NCBI GenBank assembly: GCA_054601695.1
Contig: BAAHQB010000070.1
Coordinates: 558,001 to 622,000, forward strand
From: Amorphochlora amoebiformis
Taxonomy: Eukaryota; Cercozoa; Chlorarachniophyceae
Direction of reading: 5' to 3'
Length of the DNA stretch: 64,000 bases
Shown here: piece by piece, positions 1 to 64,000 of the stretch
Layout: every line of letters starts with the position of its first letter
Position numbering within the stretch: position 1 is the stretch's first letter
Translations under genes and position numbers: made by a program
The notes under the pieces: generated by a model
Database searches by the model: none
Told to the model about the DNA's origin: nothing
What the model saw: only the letters and a program-made list of their open reading frames with translations

Positions 1-183
1 TTCATATATATATATATATATATGTGTGTGTACATATATATGAATATATATATATTCATATGTATACGTTCTGAACGCAAATCTCAGAGTGTATAAATAT
101 GCAGAAAGGCTGGGCATGATATATCCTAATATATATATATATATATGTATGTATGTATATATGTATATATAGATACACACATA

Positions 184-214
<31 letters not shown>

Positions 215-276
215 TATATATATTATATATACACACACATATATATATATATACATACATATATATATATACATAC

Positions 277-312
<36 letters not shown>

Positions 313-315
313 GTG
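1..315. repeat. TA/CA microsatellite, no gene seen
   Basis: Mostly (TA)n with TG/CA variants. The short unique stretch at about 60-130 shows no convincing exon. Open frames here are poly(Tyr-Ile) read through TA repeats. The 5' part of the following gene could lie here or outside the window. Confidence 0.6.
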
Positions 316-407
316 ATGGGCATGGTAGCTACTCTCTTTTCGTCCACGGGAAAAGTCTTAGGTATATGAGATATGTGTGCTGGTATATATATATATATAT
401 ATATGCA

Positions 408-452
<45 letters not shown>

Positions 453-484
453 ATATATATATATGTATATATGTAAATATTCAA

Positions 485-520
<36 letters not shown>

Positions 521-629
521 ATATATATATATGTACATTACTTAATACGCGAGTATGTTAGGAATGTGCCGGTATATGTATATTTACATATGCATATATG
601 TAAATATAAATATACTCCATCATCTAATA

Positions 630-671
<42 letters not shown>

Positions 672-1348
672 CAAATATGTAAATACAAATATACTTATAG
701 CATCTAATATATATATATATATATGTGTGAATGTATATACATATCTAAATACAAATGTACTCATAGCATCTAATATATATATATATATATGTATGTACAT
801 ACATACGTAAAAAATATAAATATACTCCATCATAGCATCTAATATACATGTGTAAGTATACACATACCCCAACGACAAATCTTCATTTCCCTGCAACCTG
901 CAAACCCTAACCCTAACCCTAACCCTAACCCTAACCCTAGCATAAGCCTACAAACCCTAACCCTAACCCAAGTATATCATAAGTTTCGGAACCTAACCCT
1001 TATCTAGTCGGAACCTAACCACCTGTATTCTAACCCTAGCCTATGTACATACATATATGTAATATATATTAGATGCTATGATGGAGTCCGACATACTTCA
1101 GGACTACGTAGGCGGCAAGGCAAGGGGATTAGATAAGAGTAATACACTTTTTCAATATGTGGATATCTCTACATATTATGCAGAGATATTGTAGATATCT
1201 TTATATGTATGTGTAATAAATATATATATATATATGTACATATATGTTTGTATGTATTTATGTATATGATAGACATGTATACATGGCTTGGATCATGAGG
1301 GAAATTAACGTTTTTGTGAATAATACATACATATATACACACGCGCGC

Positions 1349-1387
<39 letters not shown>

Positions 1388-1713
1388 GTAAGTATGTAAA
1401 ACATATACATGTGATTGTACGTAGATAAATGAGAATATGTATACATGTATATTTTCATATATATACATATATATATATATATATGCACATATATGTACAT
1501 GTATGTGTATATATATATAAATATTACATATATACATATTAATATTATTATATTTCTACATATAAATACATATGTTTGTACGTGTAGGATATGTATGTAC
1601 ATTTCTGCTACACATATGCTACGTGTACACACCTATAGATTATACATGTTTTAACACACATATATACATATATATATATATATACATACATACATATATA
1701 ATATATATATGTT

Positions 1714-1794
<81 letters not shown>

Positions 1795-3206
1795 CTCAGT
1801 TTTCACAGAAGTAGAGCTAAAAGAGATGATGGTAATTAGAAACTCATATCATTATATAAATATATATATATATATATTCGTTAGGTATGCATATATATAC
1901 ATAAATATATACATACATACATATACATATATATATATATATAAGCATAAATATACATATATTTGTGTAAAAAAAAATAAATATCCAAAAAATCCTCCAC
2001 TGAGAGATCTGGATAGAGTAAGCAAAGGAAAGAGAAAGAGAGAGAGAGAGTGATGAAAACGGGAAAAAGTTGGGAGAGAGAGAGTGATTAAAACGGGAAA
2101 ATGTTGGGAGAGAGAGAGTGATTAAAGCGAGAAATGTTGGGAGAGAGAGAGTGATTAAAGCGAGAAATGTTGGGAGAGAGAGAGTGATTAAAGCGAGAAA
2201 TGTTGGGAGAGAGAGAGTGATTAAAGCGAGAAATGTTGGGAGAGAGAGAGTGATTAAAGCGAGAAATGTTGGGAGAGAGAGAGTGATTAAAGCGAGAAAT
2301 GTTGGGAGAGAGAGAGTGATTAAAAAGCGAGAAATGTTGGGAGAGAGAGAGTGATTAAAACGAGAAAATGTTGGGAGAGAGAGAGAGTGATTAAAACGAG
2401 AAAATGTTGGGAGAGAGAGAGTGATTAAAACGAGAAATGTTGGGAGAGAAAGAGAGGAAGAAGAAAGAAAAAAAGCAAGGTAACGGACTTATAAGGCAAA
2501 AGACATCTACAAAACGACTGCGAGACGAGCTCAGAGACTATAGGAAACTTACTTCTCCAACCCCAAAAAAAAAGCCGCCTTTTTATATCTCTCAAATTTT
2601 CTTCCCCTGACCGAATTTTTAAAAGAAAAAGAGAAACTTATTATTATTATTATATGTTCCCTTCAGAGTTCCGACTCGGATGAATACAATTATGCTTCTT
2701 ACGATGATTCTGCCACGGAAACAATCCGATGGTGGGAGGTGAGTCAATTAGGGTTAGGGTTAGCGCGAGGGTTAGGGTTAGGGTTAGGGTTATTAGGGTT
2801 AGGGTTAGGGCTAGGTTAGGATCAGATTATTTAGCATGTCTTAGTCCTAGGACCATTGACTCAGGGCTAGGTTAGGGTTAGGGTTAGGGTTAGGGTTAAG
2901 GCTAGGATCAGATTATTCAGCATGTCTTAGTCCGAGGACCATTGACTCCTCCACAGAGTGGGGCTATAGTGCTGTTAGGGATAACAGCAGATCGGGCTAG
3001 GGTTAAGGTTAGGGCTAGGGAGGTTTTGGGACATATATATATATATATATTACACACACAAATATATATATATATATATATGAAGTTATACATAACACAT
3101 CATATACTGTGGATATCTCTTATCTTCCAGAAGCGAAATAAAGATGTCAAGCGAAATTTAAATAAAATCGAGGCCACAGAGACACAGCTTATGTATAAAG
3201 AAGAGG

Positions 3207-3271
<65 letters not shown>

Positions 3272-3314
3272 GAAATCGAGGCCACAGAGACAAAGCTTAT
3301 GTATAAAGAAGAGG

Positions 3315-3356
<42 letters not shown>

Positions 3357-3396
3357 AAATGGAGGCCACAGAGACAGCTTATGTATAAAGAAGAGG

Positions 3397-3460
<64 letters not shown>

Positions 3461-3601
3461 AAATGGAGGCCACAGAGACACAGCTTATGTATAAAGAAGG
3501 GGTCATACATACATATATGTATGTGTATATATATATATATATTTATATGTACAATATGTGTATATACATTTACATTAGTCATGTAATATAACACGTGTGT
3601 G

Positions 3602-3658
<57 letters not shown>

Positions 3659-3674
3659 GCGAGTTTACATGCAG

Positions 3675-3708
<34 letters not shown>

Positions 3709-4001
3709 GTATATAAATATTATATATGTGCTACGCGTAAATATTTGTTCGAGGTATGTGTGTGGTGTATATACTGTGTGCATGTAATACATATATATAA
3801 AATATATATATATATATATATATGTATGTATAACATGTATATTTTACATATAGTATACATGCGTATTTTTACGCATCTATACATACAAACATATATGTAT
3901 TTATAGATATAAATACCCATGCACATATGTACAGGCATGGAACAATGTATTTCATGTATGCGATGTGTGTATATTTTATATTTATTTCTATGTATGATTA
4001 A

Positions 4002-4046
<45 letters not shown>

Positions 4047-4432
4047 AATTATTATGTTAGCATTTATTTACATAGATATATACATGCAGATCTATGTACA
4101 TATTGATATATTTAAATATTATATAATATATATATATATATATAGATATATATATATTACACACATATATACATATATACAAATATATACATATACACAC
4201 TACAAACTATATGTATATATATCCAATCATTCATATATGAATATAATATCCACATACACACATATGAAAACATGTTTCAATGATGTCAGGTGAGAGAGCA
4301 ATTGAAAAAAAGAATAAAAAAGGTTCCTCGCAGACCAATTTAAAACCTCTAATACCTGAGGAATGGTTCGCTCTAACAGCCAGCGCAACTTGCCGCGATA
4401 GCCTGAGTCCTGATCATGGCCAAGTCATATAA
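316..4432 (+). CDS. Small six-exon gene, unknown family (about 129 aa)
   Basis: I do not recognise the family. Exons whose phases chain are 316-361, 1073-1138, 1800-1831 (or 1809-1831), 2667-2738, 3131-3205 and 4334-4432, with TAA at 4430-4432. The best splice sites are the acceptor at 2666 (ttcccttcag), the donor GTGAGT after 2738, the acceptor ttatcttccag before 3131 and gttcctcgcag before 4334. The product begins [15 protein letters not shown]. It has an acidic Ser/Asp/Tyr-rich middle ([14 protein letters not shown]), then a charged, probably helical stretch ([20 protein letters not shown]), and ends with a Trp-containing tail ([17 protein letters not shown]). The first two exons are the least certain, and the true start could be further upstream. 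Introns hold a GA minisatellite, TTAGGG blocks and three copies of the exon-5 donor edge. Confidence 0.55.
605..850 (-). repeat. Inverted copies of an exon edge (four units)
   Basis: Four units sharing the core 'catctaatata' (three read 'agcatctaatata') occur between TA tracts. The unit at about 823-846 is the exact reverse complement of 1066-1088, which is the acceptor side of the exon at 1073-1138 (atgctatgatggagt). All other exon-edge arrays in the window are in direct orientation. Confidence 0.7.
901..968 (-). repeat. Interstitial telomere-type repeat (CCCTAA)n
   Basis: About five perfect CCCTAA units with degenerate units after them up to about 1045. Ordinary sequence flanks both sides, so it is interstitial, in an intron of the first gene. 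Confidence 0.85.
2040..2455. repeat. 33-bp GA-rich minisatellite
   Basis: About 12-13 tandem units of roughly 33 bp (agtgattaaagcgagaaatg followed by ttgggagagagag). It lies in the intron between exons 1800-1831 and 2667-2738. The open frame through it is periodic and not a gene. Confidence 0.9.
2750..2996 (+). repeat. (TTAGGG)n blocks with two copies of the dispersed element
   Basis: TTAGGG units at about 2750-2815 and 2868-2896. Each block is followed by an element beginning GATCAGATTATT(T/C)AGCATG. The second copy runs through the 'gtggggctatagtgctgtta' part to about 2996. Same arrangement as at 20603, 28896 and 29868. Confidence 0.85.
3270..3510 (+). repeat. Three donor-side copies of exon 3131-3205
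   Basis: Units at about 3270-3318, 3355-3399 and 3461-3508 repeat the 3' half of the exon (gaggccacagagacacagct and the GAAGAG|GTCAT donor), separated by (TA)n. None has a plausible acceptor, so they look like decoy donors downstream of the true exon. Confidence 0.85.
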
Positions 4433-5030
4433 TAATACCTTGGCAATATTGGAACTTAGTAATACGATAGAAACTTTAAAAATACTTGAGGAAGTCTTAG
4501 GGAGGTGGGGGTTTGTGTCTATAGTTTATCGGATCAGTATATCTGGTTTTCATACCACAGCTAAGTCTATTGATCACGACTCTTCAATACTATGCATCTT
4601 GATGAGTATATACTGAAAACATCAATGCTACTACTTAGTATCATTTTTCCCGTATATATAAATTTATGACATTTCACACACTGAGCGTGACTATCTCTCC
4701 TGAGATTTACTATATACTCTAGATACTAGATATAACTTGCGTTTCAATACTTTGAGTAGTATGATAGTAAATATAATATGTACATATATATACGTACGAT
4801 ATATACAAAAGTATACAAAAGTAATATTGTACCTATACTATATAGCTATAGCTATGTCTTAGATGTCACACCAACGGTATTGTAACAGTACTAGTAACAT
4901 TTCCATATACACTAGACACACACTTACATCGATAGTATAACATATATGTCATTCATGATGACAGTATAACTTACATGCCCATGAACGTTAATGCATGATC
5001 TATAATGCCTTTAGCCGCATTGTTATCTAG

Positions 5031-5072
<42 letters not shown>

Positions 5073-5203
5073 ATATATATGTATAATGTATATATACATA
5101 TATACATATATATATATATATGTATATGTATATACTTAGCAATATAGAGACGAGACTGGGGATAATATCGAAATATGGTCTCTGACCACTGTCATACGCT
5201 TGC
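4433..5203. other. Spacer, no gene seen
   Basis: AT-rich unique sequence followed by TA tracts at 5030-5130. A 66-codon open frame at 4416-4616 overlaps the end of the first gene in another frame and has no supporting features. Confidence 0.5.
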
Positions 5204-5860
5204 GCAGCCATATATAACCAACTTAATAACTTGACAACCCATCCGTATATAACCAACTGAATAACTTGACAACCCATCCGTATATAACCAACTGAATAAC
5301 TTGACAACCCATCCGTATATAACCAACTTGACAACCCATCCGTATATAACCAACTTGCCAACCCATCCGTATATAACCAACTTGACAACCCATCCGTATA
5401 TAACCAACTTAAAAACTTGACAACCCATCCGTATATAACCCAACTTCAAAAACTTGACAACCCATCCGTATATAACCCAACTTCAAAAACTTGACAACCC
5501 ATCTGTATACAACCAACTGAATAACTTGACAACCCATCCGTATATAACCAACTTGACAACTTGACAACCCATCCGTACATAACCAACTTATATAACTTGA
5601 CAACCCATCCGTATATAACCAACTTAAAAACTTGACAATCCGTATATAACCAACTTATATAACTTGACAACCATTCTGTATACAACCAACTTGACAACCA
5701 TTCTGTATACAACCAACTTGACAACCCATCCGTATATAACCAACTTGACAACCCATCCGTATATAACCAACTTGACAACTTGACAACCCATCCGTATAAC
5801 CACCTGAATAACTTGACAACCCATCTGTATACAACCAACTTGACAACCCATCCGATGCCA
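5204..5860. repeat. Minisatellite, 24-42 bp units
   Basis: More than 20 variants of 'aacccatccgtatataacca' joined by 'acttgaca' or 'actgaataacttgaca'. Unit length varies. Several minus-strand frames stay open through it with a YTDGLSSWL-like period, which is a repeat artefact. Confidence 0.9.
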
Positions 5861-6925
5861 TTGACTCCTGCCTCTGACTGATACTGAATATCGATAATTT
5901 ACACTGCAATAATACAATAATAGCTCACTTCGTCCGATTTCAATCGGAGCCCATTGACATGTGGCCTGAACACGTGTTGGTACACAAGTTAGGTGGAATT
6001 ACCAAACTTGTTATGAGGAGATCTATGGAGTGCATCCCCGAAAGTCTCCAAGTCCTATTCTCGGGATTCGAAATAATATCCCGGGATTATGGCGGTCTGA
6101 CCCCTCCCATCCAGCAACCCCAAGAATGTCGCCAAAGCGACTAGAATACTCGCATTCAAAGCATCCGATCTCCGCTGTAAGAAATAAAATTTAGCACACA
6201 GGATACGTAGTCATTATAATACACCGGGGGGGGCCTCTATGGTTCCATATTCTGAGCCGGGCTACACCACCGTGTTGAATTAGGGATAGCGGCATGGGCT
6301 CTTTAAAGCTTCTTGTACGTACATTTCAAGTCTCCTCAGCTCCTATCATTTCGTCATAATGACGAAATCTGGCATATAGCGTGCACATAGACCGTAGTTC
6401 AACGACGTCGTCTGCACGGATTGAGTGGGCCGGCAGTCGGCTGACCTCTTAGGGGCATAGGTAGAGGGCTTAGGATTGAGTACATCCCGGTGGTAATCTT
6501 CCTTCTCATAATATTTAGACATATATGAATTCATTCAAGTCGAATTTAAAAAAGTGTCTACATTGTCACCTTGAGTTTTTTACGTAGATTTCACCTAAGC
6601 GAATTACAAAAAGAGCCCGTTGACCATTTCGCCGCCGATATTGCACTTGGGGACGACTAATCCAAATTGAGACGCTACACACGCACTGCCTGGCAAGCAA
6701 AATGAGCTCCGGGGAGGACAAGAAGAATCCAAGGGAGGTGCGCATCGCTGAGGTTCCAGGTGCCCTTAACTGAGAAGGAAGCACCGTAAGAGAGTGAGGG
6801 TAGAGAGGGAAATACAGAGACAGGGAGCGTGAGAGGGAGGGAGAGGAGAATCAAAAGAGCGAGAGAACACTCATATCATACACACATACACACACAGCTA
6901 GAGAGAGAGAAATTGTGAGAGAGGG
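5861..6925. other. Spacer and 5' flank of the BTB gene
   Basis: More balanced base composition than the surroundings, with short open frames on both strands (for example 5959-6144 plus and 6534-6346 minus) that lack splice or domain support. The last 140 bp (about 6785-6925) are GA-rich (gagagagg-type) immediately upstream of the BTB start codon and may be the 5' UTR or promoter. No TATA box was identified. Confidence 0.45.
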
Positions 6926-7324
6926 ATGTTGAAAAGTTGTGATGACTCGGTAGGCTTTCCATGCGACGTCGTGATCAAGGTTGGGTCCAGCTTGAATATC
7001 TGGACTGATAGGCACTCCCTGATGCTGTCAAGCCCGGTTTTCAAGAATCTCATCTGTGACTGCACTGAGTTTTCAGGCGAATTTGCCGTACCCGAGACGG
7101 AATCTATTTGTGAGGTCGTGAAGATAGGGTCGGAGTCTTGGGTTAATTTTTTGAAATGCGTCCATCCTCTCACGTGTGGGTTGGTTGCGACTTCCAAGGC
7201 CCTTCTTGAGGTCGCCGCTATCGCTTTCAAATATGATGCTAAGGGGGTCTGTGGCGAGGTTAGGGAGGCTTTCAAGCAGATTCCGGCTTCGAGTCTCACG
7301 TATTCTATATGTATATACTCTTGC

Positions 7325-7357
<33 letters not shown>

Positions 7358-7378
7358 ATATATATTTACATGAATATG

Positions 7379-7411
<33 letters not shown>

Positions 7412-7443
7412 TCATAAGCAAAGTTGTTGATTATTATATACAA

Positions 7444-7496
<53 letters not shown>

Positions 7497-7586
7497 GTGT
7501 GCGGGTAAACATATACACTATATAATGCGTGAGTACATTTATGTACATTCATGCAATACACGATATGAATATATATAATATATATA

Positions 7587-7642
<56 letters not shown>

Positions 7643-8132
7643 CCACACACAGATATGTCCAAATACACACAGACACATACAAATCTATCATCCATACCAA
7701 ACCGACCCCCAAACCCCATTCCCGCGATAATAATAATTTTTTTTTTTTTCCAGCTTAGAAGAAGTAACGGCGGCTTCTCGATTCGGCATGGATGTCGTAC
7801 ACCTACGCAATCACTTCAAAAACGGCCTCTGGACCAACATCGAGAGAACCTCATTTCAAATTCAAATACAAAAAATGAGGCCTTCCATGCTCATCGAAAC
7901 CATCATGGTATTCAGGGATGAGATCGCCGATCTCAAAGCCAAGGCAAATGCTGATGGGATTTTTTCTCCTGAAAACATAAAAGCGATGAAGAAGCAGAAA
8001 GTTCGAGCGAAATGGCGTGGTGTCTTCTATGATGCAGAGATTGTCGGCTTGCAGTCAGCAGTGTTTGCGCTCCGTTATTCCGACGGTTATAAGGATAATG
8101 TTTCGTACAAAGACATACAGTTTGTATGTTGA
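6926..8132 (+). CDS. BTB/POZ protein with C-terminal Tudor-like domain (250 aa)
   Basis: Two exons, 6926-7299 and 7754-8132, joined in phase 2. The donor is CTCAC|GTATTC and the acceptor follows a T-run (tttttttttccag). The intron is mostly (TA)n. Residues 14-45 match the start of a BTB domain (DVVIKVG, then [12 protein letters not shown] with the conserved His). A BACK-like helical stretch may follow: [16 protein letters not shown], and across the junction [13 protein letters not shown]. Residues about 207-248 resemble a Tudor or Tudor-knot fold ([15 protein letters not shown], then [17 protein letters not shown]), a methyl-mark or RNA-associated reader type. BTB domains usually dimerise or recruit cullin-3 E3 ligases, so a chromatin or ubiquitin adaptor role is inference. 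The start codon is the first ATG after the GA-rich flank. Tail-to-tail with the next gene. Confidence 0.82.
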
Positions 8133-8374
8133 AATGCAGTGAAATGAATATTTCGTTTTACGTAGGCTCCAAACTCTAAGCTCTATGTACATCCTGTAGT
8201 AGGGGTATGTGCGTCGGCAGAGGTTAATAATGCTGAAGAGATGTTGGATTTATATTGGATACTATTAGTCGGTACAGTGTATAAATGAGATGATAAATAT
8301 AACATAGTTCATATATGTATATATATATATATATTATCATGTATATGTTATATGTTTATAAATGTATACTAGTA

Positions 8375-8407
<33 letters not shown>

Positions 8408-9254
8408 GTAAATATATATATATATACATATTCTAGATATTTCTATAAACTAGATATTACGTATATGAATATATATGTATATATATATGTAGTTGCATAA
8501 CAAACATATCCAGTATAAAAACATTCCTATCATCAGGAAACATTAATATACGTATATATGACGTCACACGATGTATTATCTAGATTATCATAGCCAATTA
8601 TTAAGACAACATTCATACGCATGACGTGCACAGGCCACGCTCAGCACATCTAGACATGTATATCATGTTTACGATAGCACATGTGCATAACTTGATACAT
8701 ATTTACTGAGATTTTCACGGGCCTAGATATAACTCACAATATCGAATAATACAGGATGTTAGAATAAATGTACGTCTAGTACGTAGTTATGATAATTATA
8801 AATTTACCGCCTTGATCACCATCGTGTGTATGTGTGTGTATATATATATATTTGTATGTGTCACATGATATATTTTTATATATTTAAAGATTGACATATA
8901 GGAATGTATATATATCTAGATAAATATATATATATATATATATATATTATACTAAATATACGTATACAATACACACATATACACACCAAATACACATGAA
9001 AAATTTCCCAGTGAATTTCATACTTTTCACCACCAATGATTCCATACTCAATTATTAATCAATATAATTAAATTGCCGTCGGATAAAAACGTAACTTCCA
9101 AGTAAGTTGATAATTCACACTGCATGGCCCGGCTGAGTTTGATATTTTCGCGGTACTGCTATCTGACATGATAAAATAACGGCTGGACGCCGGGCTTCTT
9201 GTATTAAGAGAGTAAGAGGATTGGGTTCAATAGGTTAAGAGCCTGAATTGGTTC
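8133..9254. other. Convergent spacer, TA-rich
   Basis: Lies between the stop of the BTB gene (+) and the stop of the OPR-like gene (-). Contains TA tracts, TACGTA-like words and low-complexity AT. No exon or RNA gene was recognised. Confidence 0.5.
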
Positions 9255-34546
<25,292 letters not shown>

Positions 34547-35423
34547 CTGAAACATTCACATTTTCAACCTATACTTCCATCCTCCTTACGATCCCAACCG
34601 CACCAATCATCTCTCTCTCTCACTCGTTTTTCGATAGATATGCATGCAAGCACATAACAACATTAATATGATAGCATCACCTGTCTTGAACCAATGGCGC
34701 GGAGCGTACCCGAAACCGCGTTGACGACTCGTGACCAACCCGTGCCCCTCTGTAATTCCGGCCTCCCATGCCATCCCACCTATACGCATACCATCCCGCC
34801 GAAGTTCAACACGAGACAGGATCCCCCCCCGCTCACCCGAGAATTCAAATCCGAAAAGGAAAAAAAATAGTTGAAACAGGCTACGTCACATACATGGAAA
34901 GGGGGATATTTTAGCTTACGCTGTTGCGTGTTTGACTGGAGATTTCCGCGATGAGACGAACGCAACTCCCCTCCCATTCAGAGTTTTCAAAGGGGGATGG
35001 GCATAGGCGAGGATACAGAGAGCCACTGTGATTTCGTACAAATATTTGCGTCAGTCCAGGGGTACTCGAGTTGAGGCGGTTTTCTCGCGAAAGAGACAGA
35101 TTTCCAGCGGTACATTGAGATGAGCGGATTTTTGACGAATTTTTGGGGTGGGGGGAGGGAACAGGTACCCGCCCAAGAGCATAAATTCATAGCTTTTGCG
35201 CAAGCAGAAGGAGGCCTTGGTCAGGCCATCCGTCGGCCGGCCGATTTTACAGCAAGGCGAAATTACCTAACTTGCAATAGCCGTGACTGTTTGCGACCTT
35301 ACGATCTGTCACACAATAAGTCGGGTATCTGATGGTGACCACGCGCATCGTCACGCTTTGATCTCCTGGTTCAAATTTCAGGGCGTCTTCTGTCTGCTGA
35401 CCCTCCCATTTCAAGGCTCTGCC
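34547..35423. promoter_or_regulatory. Divergent intergenic region between OPR-like and sugar-porter genes
   Basis: 877 bp between the two start codons, with more balanced composition and no long TA tract. It should hold both promoters. No TATA box or other known motif was recognised. Short open frames on both strands (for example 34977-34780 minus) have no support. Confidence 0.5.
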
Positions 35424-41312
<5,889 letters not shown>

Positions 41313-42427
41313 AGAATTAAATCACTACGGGCCACAACAACTATCTATCACAGTCATCATGTACAAGAGAGAGTCTTAGTTCCGATAGATAGTAGTTCGG
41401 GCCCCCCCCACGTGTGCGTTTGCTTTCTAGATTTACTAGATTAAAATCTAAAAAATCCCAATTGGCGCGTGGCCGCCGAACCGCGACCGAATACTTTTTC
41501 AGACTTATCTGAAATCTCCGGTACTAACTCTAGAACTTGCTTATGGCAGTGCTGTCCTATACCTAGTATACGCATTGTTACGTCGGTGTCCAACTCCGAC
41601 ACGCATATTATTAGCTAGCCAGCATTATCCCAGCAGACTCTAGAGACTTTAGCTAACTAAATACTGTACATTTAGCCTGTACAAACAAAGCGGTCCAGAC
41701 CGCAAGCCTATCAATTGCTATAGATGGACGATGATCAGCTGCTCTGAGGCTGTGAAGGTCTAGCTAGTCTCTGGTCACTGGCCCATGTATTACTAGTATT
41801 CAGTAATCTAGTTATCTGTGAGATCTCAGAATTATAGTACGTATCTACGTATCTTAAGCTTAAGTAACAAAAATGCGTACCAACCATCCGAATGATTGAA
41901 TACATACGTACGCACGTCCCAACATACGTACTGTGTACATACATGTGCTAGATGTTTATAGTACGTACCTACGTATCTTAAGCTTAAGTAAGTAACAAAA
42001 ATGCGTACCAACCATCCGAATGATTGAATACATACGTACGCACGTCCCAACATACGTACCGTTTACATACATGTGCTAGATGTGTACACATGTACGCACT
42101 GCACACACGTATCAACTTCATACGTACGTATCGCAACACTCGTACGCACATACGTACCAACATACGTGCGATACATGTACAACATACGAACATATACGTA
42201 CTACCGATCGGAACGATAACCTGGTGAATAGGTACTCGAGCTCGGACGATACGTATGCGAATGCACAAACACGAACCAACGTTAACATACCCGTCGTCTA
42301 ATTCGCGCGACATAATCTAGATAATACTAATAATTGATATGTGTGCCAATTGCAACGATAGGGTTGTGTGCATATGCCATATCTTCTAGATCTTAGTGTG
42401 TATATACTAGATATATCACTAGTATCA

Positions 42428-42507
<80 letters not shown>

Positions 42508-42521
42508 TATAATATATATAT

Positions 42522-42577
<56 letters not shown>

Positions 42578-42712
42578 CATTAGTAAGCGTAGCATAGCAA
42601 TCAGCGATAGCTTATTGTAAGGTTGAGGATGCAGAGCGATAATTATCGAAACGACACGCACTGCGAACCAGGCAGTGGAGTGCCGAATAGTAAACATATA
42701 TATATATATATA

Positions 42713-42803
<91 letters not shown>

Positions 42804-42965
42804 GCATATCATGATAAATATCTAGAAAATAGTCTAAATCATGGCATTGTCCTGCCGCACATGCGGTACGGGAGATAGATGGTCCAAATGATAACCCATG
42901 ATAACTCACTAAGTTCATAATAAATAACAAGCTCTAATAATTAATATAACTCGTATATTATAACC
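41313..42965. other. Tail-to-tail spacer between the two sugar-porter genes
   Basis: Unique AT-moderate sequence rich in TACGTA/GTACGTAC words, then TA tracts at 42430-42560 and 42695-42800. It contains a duplication of about 125 bp (41838-41962 and 41963-42085). No exon was recognised. Confidence 0.55.
41838..42085. repeat. Direct duplication, about 122-125 bp
   Basis: The block starting 'gtacgtatctacgtatctta' and containing 'aaaaatgcgtaccaaccatc' and 'acatacatgtgctagatgt' occurs twice with few differences, including an extra GTAA in the second copy. Tandem, intergenic. Confidence 0.9.
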
Positions 42966-51503
<8,538 letters not shown>

Positions 51504-51617
51504 TTGCACGGTCGTGCAACGCAGTCCCAGTCGCTCGTCCCTCGTGGGCTAGCAAATAATGGAATATCGTTAATACTGTGACACGTGGGCGTGACAGCAT
51601 CGTCGCGTGTGACCAAT
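51504..51617. promoter_or_regulatory. Compact divergent promoter candidate
   Basis: Only 114 bp separate the ATG of the minus-strand sugar porter (51503) from the ATG of the next plus-strand gene (51618), if both starts are right. No TATA box was recognised. It includes 'gacacgtgggcgtgacagc', with a CACGTG E-box/G-box hexamer. A regulatory role is inference. Confidence 0.4.
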
Positions 51618-63892
<12,275 letters not shown>

Positions 63893-64000
63893 GTAAGTAT
63901 GCTTATTATATATGGCTAAATACTTATGTTCATATGTTTATGCGTATGTATTTGTATACATGTACGGTGTACGTATATGTATGTGCATATATATATACAT

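Noticed and set aside
5032-5917. Minus-strand frames of up to 130 codons with a YTDGLSSWL-like period
   Set aside because: They are produced by the minisatellite at 5204-5860.
6898-7326. 142-codon minus-strand frame
   Set aside because: It is antisense to the BTB exon. The plus strand has the recognisable domain and the splice sites.

Overview
Eukaryotic nuclear DNA. Every gene I could reconstruct is broken by GT...AG introns, the reading frames use the standard code, and blocks of (TTAGGG)n occur inside the window. Introns and spacers are dominated by (TA)n microsatellite. A protist is likely. The large octotricopeptide-like (OPR-like) organelle RNA-binding type protein with an apparent N-terminal signal peptide would suit an alga or a relative with a complex plastid, but I cannot name the organism. 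All gene models were built by hand from splice sites and phase continuity. No alignment or transcript was available.

Layout: (1) about 316-4432 (+), a small six-exon gene of unknown family. (2) 4433-6925, spacer with a minisatellite. (3) 6926-8132 (+), a two-exon BTB protein with a C-terminal Tudor-like segment. (4) 34546-9255 (-), a 25.3-kb gene of about 37 tiny exons (CDS about 2.25 kb, 750 codons) encoding an OPR/FASTK-like helical-repeat protein with about 17 repeats. (5) 35424-41312 (+), a 15-exon sugar-porter MFS gene of 471 codons. (6) 51503-42966 (-), a second sugar-porter gene of 17 exons and 508 codons, tail-to-tail with the first. (7) 51618 to beyond the window end (+), a gene of at least 21 exons and unknown family, starting about 114 bp from the start of gene 6 on the opposite strand.

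The most striking feature is how the introns are built. Next to many exons lies an array of partial exon copies separated by TA tracts. Copies carrying the acceptor-side edge lie upstream of the true exon, and copies carrying the donor-side edge lie downstream. This is what repeated tandem duplication with one breakpoint inside an exon and the other in the intronic TA tract would produce. It fills introns with same-frame decoy splice sites. The rule holds in at least four genes on both strands, with one inverted exception near 0.6-1.1 kb.

A second theme is TTAGGG arrays joined to a dispersed element of about 100-150 bp. These occur in introns of the OPR gene and of gene 7, and sometimes abut a splice acceptor. 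Other repeats include a 600-bp GA/CT tract flanking one exon, a 78-bp satellite of about 22 units, a 30-bp minisatellite and a 33-bp GA-rich minisatellite. I saw no rRNA, tRNA, transposase or reverse transcriptase gene.
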